Shown: piece after piece, positions 18,080 to 26,103 of the stretch
Numbering within the stretch: the first letter of the stretch is position 1
How the letters are laid out: every line of letters starts with the position of its first letter
Origin: Treponema sp.
Lineage (GTDB): Bacteria; Spirochaetota; Spirochaetia; Treponematales; Treponemataceae
DNA: 64,000 nt
Assembly: GCA_002749205.1 (NCBI GenBank)
Contig: PDOP01000032.1
Span: 56,257-120,256, forward strand
Direction: 5' to 3'
Program-made: the position numbers and the translations under genes
Notes under the pieces: generated by a model
Told to the model about the DNA's origin: nothing
What the model saw: only the letters and a program-made list of their open reading frames with translations
Databases searched by the model: none

Positions 18080-18208
18080 GGGGGTAGCGGAAAAACAATT
18101 GCCGTGTTCAAATTCAGGCTTTAGGTTTTCTCTGACGGTTAGGAAGAGGAAACTTAAATTTAATAATTTACACGGCAATTTTTTGAAGCGAGGGGGAGAC
18201 TTCCCCCT
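18080..18208 (+). repeat. Dispersed structured element R1, copy 3
   Basis: Left GGGGGTAGCGGAAAAACAAT, right GAAGCGAGGGGGA then TTCCCCC. AATTGCCGTGT pairs with ACACGGCAATT, and the inner hairpin has AGGTTTTC/GAGGAAACTT-type arms. The right end is 16 bp from the stop of the convergent murJ. Confidence 0.8.
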
Positions 18209-18224
18209 CTTAAAATATTTGAGA

Positions 18225-19823
18225 TTAGAATTTTGATTTGACAGCGGCAATTATATTTTTTGTAAGTTTATCGCCTGTAACAATTAGGAGGCTTGTGCCG
18301 ATTGCGGCGAAGATTAAAAAGTTTATAAAAATCGGAACGCCTTCTGAAATTAGTCTGCCGTTGCCTGTAAATGATGCGAAGATTTTTTCGCCGAAAAAAT
18401 AGAGTGGGGCGACAGCGATGATTGAGAATGCAAGAATTTTTATTGTGAAAAAAATTGTGCGACCGATTAAGGTTTTTATATTCAGGTTTTCGTTTGAGCG
18501 TAAAAAGAAAAAAAGTAAGGCTGTATTGACAAAACTTGCCAAGCTCAAAGCGAGTGCAATTCCGCCGCCTTTCATGGGTCGACATAAAATTGTGGCGAGG
18601 GTAATGTTTATTGCGAAGGAAATTATGCCTGCAAGTGTCGGAAGTTTTGTGTTTCCCTGTGCGTAAAATGCGGGCGCAATAATTCTGTTTGATGCAATAA
18701 AGAATAAGCCCAAAACATGTCGGTTAAAAGCCGTCAGGGTAAGTCTAACGGATTCATCATCGAAACTTCTTGCTTTGTAAACGAGAGTGATAATATGCTC
18801 ACCTGAAATGTATAAAAACAATGTGGCGGGTATGGTAATTAAAGCAATCACTTTAATTGCTTTTAATAAAACATCTTGAAAGTCAGTCCATTGTTTTTTC
18901 ACTGCATAACCTGAAAGGTCAGGCAGGATTACAGTACCCACCGAAACAGCGAATACACCCAGCACCAGCTCTTGCAGTCTTAAAGAATATTGCAAACTTG
19001 AAAGTACGCCGACTCCGACATTGCTTGCAAGGGAGCTTGAAACAAGCTCATTGAGCTGGTAAGCCGCCATACCTACAATGGTTGGCAGGATTAGAGCCAT
19101 TACTTTTTTCATTCCTTTGTTGGAAAAGGCTTTTTTTAAATTTAGAAAGCTGAATTTAAATTTTGACTTTAGTACAAAGGGCAATTGAAAAAAGGCTTGA
19201 ACGAGTCCGCCGACAGTTACGCCTACTGACATTGCAATTGCAGGGTTTTGAAGGGGCTTAGACAGAAAATAAGTAAAGCCGATTATTATTATGTTAAACA
19301 ATATTGGCGTAAAACCTGCGGGGGTAAAAATCTTTACGCTGTTTAGCATACCTTGAAAAAAAGCCGCAACGGAAATTAAGACAAGGTAGATAAACATAAT
19401 TCGGGTTAATAAAACCGTAAGCTCAAAGTCGGCGACATTTTTAAAAAATAATCTGATAATTTGCGGTGCAAATAGAATTCCTAAGGCCGTAATTATAGAT
19501 GTTAAAAAGCAAACAACCGTAAAAACTGCGGATAAAAATTCTTTTGTTGTTTTTTTGTTTTCTTGAGAGTCAGGATTTTCGACATCCAAATATGATTTTA
19601 GTGTGGGGATAAATGCAACCGTTATACTGTTTTCTGCAAATAAACGGCGGAGTAAATTTGGAATTAAAAAAGCCACTGCAAAGGCATCTGCCATTGGGCC
19701 TGTTCCCATAAAAGCCGATTTTGTCATTTCGCGCAACAGTCCCAGTATTCTTGACACGAGTGTCAGTATCGAAAGGTTTGCCCCGCTTTTTAAAAGCGAT
19801 TTCTTTTTTGTTTCTGTGCTCAT
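18225..19823 (-). CDS. murJ: Lipid II flippase MurJ (MviN)
   Basis: The 532-residue polytopic membrane protein, with about 14 hydrophobic segments, moves lipid II across the inner membrane for peptidoglycan synthesis. The N terminus has the MviN-typical SRILGLLREM, FMGTGPMADAFAVAFLIPNLLRRLFAENS(I) region, with AFIPTL following. Length is typical. AGGTAAG precedes the ATG. The HAD hydrolase gene ends 18 bp upstream, so they form a two-gene unit driven by the leaderless promoter at 20619. Confidence 0.95.
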   Translation of the reverse strand: MSTETKKKSLLKSGANLSILTLVSRILGLLREMTKSAFMGTGPMADAFAVAFLIPNLLRRLFAENSITVAFIPTLKSYLDVENPDSQENKKTTKEFLSAVFTVVCFLTSIITALGILFAPQIIRLFFKNVADFELTVLLTRIMFIYLVLISVAAFFQGMLNSVKIFTPAGFTPILFNIIIIGFTYFLSKPLQNPAIAMSVGVTVGGLVQAFFQLPFVLKSKFKFSFLNLKKAFSNKGMKKVMALILPTIVGMAAYQLNELVSSSLASNVGVGVLSSLQYSLRLQELVLGVFAVSVGTVILPDLSGYAVKKQWTDFQDVLLKAIKVIALITIPATLFLYISGEHIITLVYKARSFDDESVRLTLTAFNRHVLGLFFIASNRIIAPAFYAQGNTKLPTLAGIISFAINITLATILCRPMKGGGIALALSLASFVNTALLFFFLRSNENLNIKTLIGRTIFFTIKILAFSIIAVAPLYFFGEKIFASFTGNGRLISEGVPIFINFLIFAAIGTSLLIVTGDKLTKNIIAAVKSKF

Positions 19824-19841
19824 ATCTTACCTGCTGTATCT

Positions 19842-20612
19842 TTATTCCGTAAAATGTTCGTTTGCAAATTTGTAGAATTCACTCCAGTCGGTTATATATA
19901 AATGCTCGCAGAGAGGTTTTGCCTGAGGGTCTTTACTGCGATGGTATGCACATTTAAGCGGAGAGTTAAACCACAGCGGGAAAATACCGCAAGCATTCGA
20001 GCCGTGAATATCCGCATCGATATTATCTCCGCAATACCATGCATTTTTTGCAGGCAAGTTTGCTTTTTGCAATGCCGCTTGAAATAAAAGTTGGTTTGGT
20101 TTTCTAATATTGTATTCGCTAGATGCTATGATAAATTCGAATTTATTATTCGGAATGCAGGAGTTAATTCTTTTTGTCAGGGCGTTTTGTGAAAATGAAA
20201 TATTGCTGATGACTCCTGTGCGGATATTCATTTTATGCAGTAGTTCCAGTAATTCAGATATACCCGGCATCGGCTGACCGGGTGCAATTGCGTCCCAAAA
20301 AAGTATTTCAAGCTCACAAGGTTTTTCAGTATATTGTTCCGGAAATTTTAGTCCGTTTGCTTCAAAAAACGCCCTCATTGCAAGGTTCCACTTGTATTCA
20401 GTGTTGTAGTGGTCTTGAGCCTTGTATATTTTGTCAAAAAGTTGTTTGTTGGCTAATTCATGCATTTGTTCGGGGGTTAGCTCAAGAGGGTTTTCGCTAG
20501 CGGTGCCGTGAAGTTTTTCATAGCCTTTGTATAAGTCAAATGATGACTCATATACCAAAGTATGGCCATAATCAAAAATAATCATTTCAGGTTTTTTATA
20601 CGCTCTTTTCAT
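19842..20612 (-). CDS. HAD-family hydrolase with atypical motif I
   Basis: The 256-residue cytoplasmic protein shows HAD motifs: motif I FDYGHT (nucleophile D14), motif II VISNIS, motif III lysine in RKPNQLLF and motif IV WYCGDNIDADI. The second motif I Asp, normally the general acid of phosphatases, is Gly16, so phosphatase activity may be altered. There is an alpha-helical cap between motifs I and II. The substrate is unknown. A promoter lies directly against the ATG (see 20619-20647). Confidence 0.8.
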   Translation of the reverse strand: MKRAYKKPEMIIFDYGHTLVYESSFDLYKGYEKLHGTASENPLELTPEQMHELANKQLFDKIYKAQDHYNTEYKWNLAMRAFFEANGLKFPEQYTEKPCELEILFWDAIAPGQPMPGISELLELLHKMNIRTGVISNISFSQNALTKRINSCIPNNKFEFIIASSEYNIRKPNQLLFQAALQKANLPAKNAWYCGDNIDADIHGSNACGIFPLWFNSPLKCAYHRSKDPQAKPLCEHLYITDWSEFYKFANEHFTE

Positions 20613-20618
20613 TTTGGC

Positions 20619-20647
20619 AGTTTATCAGATAACATCTTTTTTTTCAA
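20619..20647 (-). promoter_or_regulatory. Leaderless-type promoter of the HAD-murJ unit
   Basis: Minus strand TTGAAA (20647-20642), 17-bp spacer, TAAACT (20624-20619), then only 6 nt to the ATG at 20612. No Shine-Dalgarno is possible in so short a leader. Confidence 0.65.
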
Positions 20648-20787
20648 GGGTTTTTGAGCCGGTTGCGAATTGTACTTAGATTAAGCTATAGGGTAACCTG
20701 ACTCTTGTAAATTGTTCAGTTAAATTCGGGGCGCTTTATGTTTTGTAAATCTTTTAAGTTTGATTTTTCTTTGCCGAAAATGAAAAT

Positions 20788-21921
20788 ATGAAGAAGTACT
20801 TTGTTTTACTGTTTTTTTTATTATTTTCATTTTTTGGATTTGCATTGGATTTGGAGATTGTTCAATCAGATACTTTGGTAATTCAAAATCCTAACGGCGG
20901 TTATGATTTATATATTCGAAAAAAGCCGGATATAAACTGTGTGTTATTGACAGAAAGCACAAAAGATTATGTGAATAATGCTTCAAACTATGCATATAGA
21001 GATAAAAAATTTAATCCTGTCAACGGTGCTGAAAAAAGGCTTTTAAACGGTAAGTTTTTACCTCCGGAAAAAAAGATATACAGCTTGATTGATTCAACAC
21101 CGGAATTAAATACCCCACTTGGTGAAGCCTTTCATATCTGGATACCTTTTGTTGTGAAGTACGGCTATCCTTGGACAAGACATGGGGAAGAGCAGGTTTT
21201 AGACGGAACTTATTTGAATATACGCAGTTTTGAAAAACCTTATGGCGATTATGAGGGGGCTTTTAAGGATAATCCATTTGTACTTCGTTTAACCCAAAAA
21301 CCGATAAGTGTAAAACAACCTCAAGATGAAATATATATGGACAGTGCGGTTAAGAGCTTTTCCGGTCTTGCTGAAAATACTGACGGTAAGATGTATTATG
21401 CAAAGGGTCCTGAGGATATTGTTCCATTGATAAACAGAGCTTTAAAGCGAGGAAATGAAAGTGCATTACAATTGGTTTTTGTCATTGATGCAACTTACAG
21501 TATGCATGATGATATAAAAGAAATACGACAGTCTATAAAACCGCTTATGGAAAAAACCCGAAATAGATACCAAAACTTGGAAGTCGGAGCTGTGCTTTAT
21601 AAAGATTACACTGAAAATTTTTTAACCAAACAGGTTTGTAATTTTACCGAAGATCTTGACAGATTTTATGACGGAATGAATAGCTTTAAAGTTGGCGGCG
21701 GTAAGGATTTACCTGAGGCAGTATATGAGGGTATTCACCAAGCATTGTCAATGAATTGGAAAAAAAATAAAGAGACAAAACGGGTGATTATTTTGGTCGG
21801 TGATGCCCCGCCACACCCTATTCCACGGGGAGAGATTGGGTTTGATACAGTAGACCGTCTTGCATTAAAAAACGGTGTGTCGATTTATCCGATAATACTC
21901 CCGCACGGAAAAACAAGGTAG
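20788..21921 (+). CDS. Exported von Willebrand factor A domain protein
   Basis: The 377-residue protein has a signal peptide (hydrophobic about 5-18, cleaved near FALD) and a C-terminal vWA domain from about residue 228. The metal site reads DATYS, against the usual DxSxS, with a downstream GDAPPHP loop. The N-terminal 220 residues are beta-rich and not recognised. It is probably a periplasmic binding or scaffolding protein; partner unknown. No Shine-Dalgarno is evident upstream of the ATG. It is convergent with the cysteine desulfidase gene, 24 bp apart. Confidence 0.75.
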   Translation: MKKYFVLLFFLLFSFFGFALDLEIVQSDTLVIQNPNGGYDLYIRKKPDINCVLLTESTKDYVNNASNYAYRDKKFNPVNGAEKRLLNGKFLPPEKKIYSLIDSTPELNTPLGEAFHIWIPFVVKYGYPWTRHGEEQVLDGTYLNIRSFEKPYGDYEGAFKDNPFVLRLTQKPISVKQPQDEIYMDSAVKSFSGLAENTDGKMYYAKGPEDIVPLINRALKRGNESALQLVFVIDATYSMHDDIKEIRQSIKPLMEKTRNRYQNLEVGAVLYKDYTENFLTKQVCNFTEDLDRFYDGMNSFKVGGGKDLPEAVYEGIHQALSMNWKKNKETKRVIILVGDAPPHPIPRGEIGFDTVDRLALKNGVSIYPIILPHGKTR

Positions 21922-21945
21922 GCGGATATTTAAATTTGTTGAAGG

Positions 21946-23235
21946 TTATTTTGCGGCAACACCTTGGTCAAGCATAATGTCAAGTATGACTTTGTCTGTT
22001 TCCTGCATACCCTTTGATGCCAGAATACCGACACTTGAGATTGTCTTTTCAACATCGTCTTTTACAATTCCATCACCGGCTTCTACAATGTCGCCTGACA
22101 TTGCCAGATGATGAGCCAAGAAAGCCGCATTTAAACTCAATACTGCTTTAGCGGAGCATGAAACTTTTGCTCCGTCACAGATAATTCCTGCTACTGCGGC
22201 AAGAGAGTTTGTTAGAGTTGCGGAAATTTGCTCGTATGTGCCGCCTTTTAGGTAAGTTATTGCAGAAACGGCCGCAGTGGTAGCACCTGCGGTACCGCAA
22301 AATGCAGACAGCCTTCCAACGCTTGTTTTTTGATGAATGGCCAACAGATTACTCAATGCCAACGCCCTTAATTTTTTTTCTTCACTTAACTTTAGCTCTC
22401 TTGCAAAAACAAGTACAGGAATAGAAACGCAGAGTCCTTGTGTGCCGCTTCCCGAATTTGTAATTACGGCATAGCTTTTACCTGAAAGACGAGCTTCAAT
22501 TGCCGCCGATAATTCCGCTTTTGCCTGTGCTTCAATTGAAAAGCATTCAGTATTTTGATATTGCTTCAAAATAACTTTTGAAAGACCGAAAGGAGACTCT
22601 GTATTTAATCCTGCTTGAACTATTGCAGTGTTATATTCTTCTTGGGTTTTCAGCAGTTTTTTTATTAAGTTTATATCCACGGAATTGGCAAATTCGATTA
22701 TGTCTTTTACATTCAAACATGAGCGATTGCTTTGTGAAGAATTTTCATCTGTGGAAAATTCTTTTGAAAAAACGGCTTTTCCGTTTTTTTCAATTTTGAC
22801 AACATTAGTGTGTGAATGAATAAGCTCAACAGATGCATGGTCGTTTTTTGCAGTACCGCTTACGATGATATGCAATTTGGCCGGTGTATCAAGATGGACA
22901 ACTTTTACTGAGCTCGTGTTTAGAAATTTATTAATTTTGTTAATATCATCTGAATTAAGGTCGCTTAGAATTTCCAGAGCCTTTGAAGAATCCCCGACAA
23001 TTAATCCGGCGGCAAAAGCGACTTCCATACCTTTTAAGCCTTCGGTATTTGGAATAACTGCGGATTTTACATTTTTAATCATATTGCCACTGCTTTGAAT
23101 TATAACCTCATCGGGTAAAGATGGCAATTCTTCTCGTAACTTGGCAGCCGCATACGCAATGGCGATAGGCTCTGTACAGCCTAAAGCGGGTACCAGCTCT
23201 TCTTCTAAAATCTTAATGTAATTTTTGTTCACCAT
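21946..23235 (-). CDS. L-cysteine desulfidase family protein (CyuA/UPF0597)
   Basis: The 429-residue protein matches the Fe-S L-cysteine desulfidase/UPF0597 family, related to the serine dehydratase alpha subunit. Known members break L-cysteine into pyruvate, ammonia and sulfide; T. denticola is a known sulfide producer, mostly by other enzymes. Family signatures are LVPALGCTEPIAIAYAAAKL at about 11-30, GSGTQGL, and IICDGAKVSCSAKA with the cysteines expected to ligate a cluster. ATG 23235 is preferred because GAGG lies 7 nt upstream; an ATG 12 nt earlier lacks this. Divergent from the sigma-54 activator. Confidence 0.85.
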   Translation of the reverse strand: MVNKNYIKILEEELVPALGCTEPIAIAYAAAKLREELPSLPDEVIIQSSGNMIKNVKSAVIPNTEGLKGMEVAFAAGLIVGDSSKALEILSDLNSDDINKINKFLNTSSVKVVHLDTPAKLHIIVSGTAKNDHASVELIHSHTNVVKIEKNGKAVFSKEFSTDENSSQSNRSCLNVKDIIEFANSVDINLIKKLLKTQEEYNTAIVQAGLNTESPFGLSKVILKQYQNTECFSIEAQAKAELSAAIEARLSGKSYAVITNSGSGTQGLCVSIPVLVFARELKLSEEKKLRALALSNLLAIHQKTSVGRLSAFCGTAGATTAAVSAITYLKGGTYEQISATLTNSLAAVAGIICDGAKVSCSAKAVLSLNAAFLAHHLAMSGDIVEAGDGIVKDDVEKTISSVGILASKGMQETDKVILDIMLDQGVAAK

Positions 23236-23262
23236 ATTAAGCCTCATTAAAAAAATTAATCA

Positions 23263-23291
23263 AGTCTAACCGATTGTAAAAAATTTGTCAA
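23263..23291 (-). promoter_or_regulatory. Promoter of the L-cysteine desulfidase gene
   Basis: Minus strand TTGACA (23291-23286), 17-bp spacer, TAGACT (23268-23263). The predicted leader is about 21 nt. Confidence 0.7.
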
Positions 23292-23331
23292 TGGAGAAAA
23301 ATAAAATTTTATATCCCATAGTTTTTTATAA

Positions 23332-23348
23332 ATACTCTGAGAGAGTAT
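23332..23348. promoter_or_regulatory. Palindromic candidate operator
   Basis: ATACTCTGAGAGAGTAT is a perfect 7-bp inverted repeat with a 3-nt centre. It lies between the divergent desulfidase and activator genes, 41 bp upstream of the desulfidase -35 box. A protein-binding role is inference. Confidence 0.4.
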
Positions 23349-23486
23349 AAAAACATTTCTAACAGAATAAAAAAATATTGAATAGTTAAAGTTGTTTTTT
23401 TTGATTTCCGAAAAATAAAATGTTAGAGATGGTGTAAAAATTATTGGTTTTGTAATTTTTTTATTTTTTAACGATTCAGGAAAAGT

Positions 23487-24587
23487 ATGATAAAAAAGGA
23501 TGTTTTATTTTTAGCTACTAAAATTGAAGATGTTGAAATTTTGAAAGTACAATCAAACAAGGTTTGGAATGTATATTATGCTCTTGATGCTATAACGGCT
23601 AATAAGATGATATATAATAAGATTTATGACTTTATTTTAATTTACAGTAAGGCAAAGGAATACGGGGCATTTAACATTATAAAAAATTTAAAATTTAAAA
23701 GACCTGAAACACTTATTTTTATTTTAACACGGGAAAAGATTGAAGATGTCAAAAAGAAAGTTTCCGTTGATTTTGAAAAAATTTTAACAATACCGTATAT
23801 GTTTTCGGAATTATTCCAAACGATTAACGATTCTCTTAAGTTATCGGAAAAGTCAGGTATTTTGTATTCACGCTTAATAGGTTCAAGTAGTATTATTCAA
23901 AATTTGAGACGGTTTATAAAAAAAGTTGCGCTTCAAGAATTTCCTGTAATGCTTTACGGTGAAAGCGGTTGCGGTAAAGATCTGGTTGCTAATTTAATTC
24001 ATCAATATTCCGATTTCAGAGAAAAGCCGTTTGTTCCTGTCAATGTAAATACAATACCATCTAATCTTGCGGAAAGTACTTTATTTGGAACAGAAAAAGG
24101 TGCTTTTACAGATGCTGTAACCAAGGAAGGGATATTTCAACAAGCAAATGGCGGGACTGTTTTTTTAGATGAAATAGAAAGTATGGATATGAATATTCAG
24201 GCAAAATTTTTGCGTGTATTGGAAACAAAACAAATAAAAAAATTGGGCTCGGCAAAATCCGAGAGATGTAATTTCAGGCTCATTTCAGCTTCCAACAAAT
24301 CATTAAAAAAAGCTGTAAAGAAAAAAGTATTCAGAGAAGATTTATATTATCGCTTAGACGTACTGCGATGTGTTATACCTCCATTGCGAAGGCATAAGGA
24401 AGATATTTTGCCAATATGCAAAAGGTATTTAAGCGAACATAATAAAGTCATTTCATCGTCTGCGATAGATAAATTAACAATACATTCATGGCCGGGTAAT
24501 GTAAGAGAGCTTCAAAATTGTTTAGCCAGGGCTGTTTGCTATTCGGGAAAAGAAAATGAAATAAAACCAAAACATATTCGATTTTGA
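23487..24587 (+). CDS. Sigma-54 activator lacking a DNA-binding domain
   Basis: The 366-residue NtrC-type protein has an N-terminal receiver-like domain (about 4-115), then a complete AAA+ domain: Walker A GESGCGKD (158-165), GAFTDA (205-210, replacing GAFTGA; contacts sigma-54), Walker B GGTVFLDEIE (222-231), arginine-finger region, and sensor II WPGNVRELQN (335-344). In the receiver, the phosphorylatable Asp position reads YDFILIY, so phosphorylation is doubtful. The protein stops right after the AAA+ domain and has no Fis-type helix-turn-helix, so it probably activates RNA polymerase from solution or through a partner. AGGAAAAG precedes the ATG. Confidence 0.88.
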   Translation: MIKKDVLFLATKIEDVEILKVQSNKVWNVYYALDAITANKMIYNKIYDFILIYSKAKEYGAFNIIKNLKFKRPETLIFILTREKIEDVKKKVSVDFEKILTIPYMFSELFQTINDSLKLSEKSGILYSRLIGSSSIIQNLRRFIKKVALQEFPVMLYGESGCGKDLVANLIHQYSDFREKPFVPVNVNTIPSNLAESTLFGTEKGAFTDAVTKEGIFQQANGGTVFLDEIESMDMNIQAKFLRVLETKQIKKLGSAKSERCNFRLISASNKSLKKAVKKKVFREDLYYRLDVLRCVIPPLRRHKEDILPICKRYLSEHNKVISSSAIDKLTIHSWPGNVRELQNCLARAVCYSGKENEIKPKHIRF

Positions 24588-24673
24588 TTTTAGAAATTTA
24601 AAAAAATCAGACGAGTATTAATTTAAGCAAATTAGTATGTCGTTATGTTTTATGTACAGCTATATTTTAGTTT

Positions 24674-24799
24674 GGGGGGAGCGGAAAAACAATTACCTCG
24701 TTTGTTTTATTAATTTTATCAAAGCTTACCGGCGGTAAGATTTGATTTTATGTAATGCAGAATAGAGGTAATTTTTTGGAGCGAGGGGGATGCACCCCC
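24674..24799 (+). repeat. Dispersed structured element R1, copy 4
   Basis: Left GGGGGGAGCGGAAAAACAAT, right GGAGCGAGGGGGA then a CCCCC tract. AATTACCTC pairs with GAGGTAATT, where other copies use GCC/GGC, a covarying change. The inner hairpin is CTTACCGGCGGTAAG. The right end lies 18 bp from the stop of the convergent holA. Confidence 0.8.
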
Positions 24800-24817
24800 T
24801 TCAAATATTTTATAATT

Positions 24818-25813
24818 TTAAAAAAATTCGTATTCTTTGACGGCTATATTTTTACTGACAATTTTGTATATTGACATTTCCAGAATTGTTTTTTGTAATC
24901 CTGTTCCTAACGAGCGTAATTTTAAATCGGTTTCGGATAAAAGCGAAATAATTTTTTGTGTTTCATCAAGGCTCCAAAATTTGCCGGCTCTTTGATACTG
25001 TGCTATTGATTTTTTTCCGACAAAGCCAAGTCGTTTTAAATCCGTTTCGCTAAGAGGGTGGGAGGCGTTTGCCTGTGCGTTATGAAAATCTTGCAGTCGC
25101 CTAAAGCAATAACTTAAACCGGAGATGATTTGAATGGGCGAAGAATTTTTTGAAAGAAGAAGTTTGTTGAGTATATCAAAAGCGAGTTCGGCATCATTGC
25201 ACGTAATTGTATCAAAGAGAGAAAAAGCTGTTTCTTCTTTGTTGTGTGCAAGCAGTCGTTCAATGTCATCTTCGGTAATTTCGGTGCCGCTTTTAAAAAA
25301 AAGTGCAAGGTGTGAGCAATAAGTTTTAAGGGCTTCTGTGTTGTTTTCGACAAGCTCTAAAATTCCTGATATAGCTTCTGCGGTTATAGAAATGTTTTCG
25401 TTTTTAAAAAAGTTTTTAATCCAGTTTTGTTTTTTGCTTTCAAACATTTCCCAGAAAATTTGCTTTTGTGTTTGGGGGATTATTTTTTCAATTCGCTTGT
25501 CTATTTTTATTTCATCTGAAACCATTATTAAAAATGAAGAGCTGTTATTCCCTGAAGCCCATGAATTAAGTGCGTCTATTTCTTCTTTCTTTTTTATAAG
25601 CTCACAGCCACGCAGAACAACAAGAGTTCCTGCTTCAAAAAGAGAGCCGCTTTGTAATGTGTTGATAACTTCAAAAACGCCGGTTTCGTGTGAGTAAAGA
25701 GTATGGCAATCAAGACTTCCCAAATCACGAATAAGTTTTTTTTTAAGTGAATTTATTTGAGTGTTTTTTTCGCCAAGTTCAGGGCCGGTAAACAGCCAGA
25801 TGTTAGCACTCAT
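24818..25813 (-). CDS. holA: DNA polymerase III delta subunit
   Basis: The 331-residue protein, of usual HolA length, is the clamp-loader subunit that opens the sliding clamp. It begins WLFTGPELGEKNTQINSLKKK, a family-typical start with a degenerate nucleotide-binding region, and contains the delta-type central helices and a C-terminal collar domain with LKRLGFVGKKSIAQYQRAGKF. The ATG shares one base with the TAA of ptsH. It is the last gene of hpf-hprK-ptsH-holA. Confidence 0.88.
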   Translation of the reverse strand: MSANIWLFTGPELGEKNTQINSLKKKLIRDLGSLDCHTLYSHETGVFEVINTLQSGSLFEAGTLVVLRGCELIKKKEEIDALNSWASGNNSSSFLIMVSDEIKIDKRIEKIIPQTQKQIFWEMFESKKQNWIKNFFKNENISITAEAISGILELVENNTEALKTYCSHLALFFKSGTEITEDDIERLLAHNKEETAFSLFDTITCNDAELAFDILNKLLLSKNSSPIQIISGLSYCFRRLQDFHNAQANASHPLSETDLKRLGFVGKKSIAQYQRAGKFWSLDETQKIISLLSETDLKLRSLGTGLQKTILEMSIYKIVSKNIAVKEYEFF

Positions 25814-26094
25814 TATTCGTCCTCTTCAAATTTATTATCAAATAAAAGCGAAATGGCTTCTACTGCCTCTGCTTCGTCTTCGCCATTAATTTGCAAGGTC
25901 AGCTCGGTGTTGTAGCTGGCTGTCATGGTCATAACTCCGATTACGGATTTTGCGTTATACTTTTTTTCATCACGCAGAATGGCAATATCAGATGAAAATT
26001 CATTTGCTTTTTGTGCAATCAATGTCGCCGGTCTTGCATGAATTCCCGCTCGATTTTGTACAATAATCTTTTTTTCAATCACCTTAAACTCCAA
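25813..26094 (-). CDS. ptsH: Phosphocarrier protein HPr
   Basis: The 93-residue protein has the active-site motif AGIHARPA with His19 (His15 in the usual numbering) and the regulatory motif KSVIGVMTM with Ser50 (usual Ser46), the target of HPr kinase. Both phosphorylation sites are intact. Its gene lies 9 bp downstream of hprK and no sugar-specific PTS permease is in the window. This fits a regulatory rather than a transport role, as discussed for other treponemes. Confidence 0.93.
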   Translation of the reverse strand: MEFKVIEKKIIVQNRAGIHARPATLIAQKANEFSSDIAILRDEKKYNAKSVIGVMTMTASYNTELTLQINGEDEAEAVEAISLLFDNKFEEDE

Positions 26095-26103
26095 ATATCT
26101 TTT

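Noticed and set aside
18053..18250. Minus-strand 65-residue open frame
   Set aside because: It lies inside R1 and R3 repeats and overlaps the end of murJ; not protein-like.
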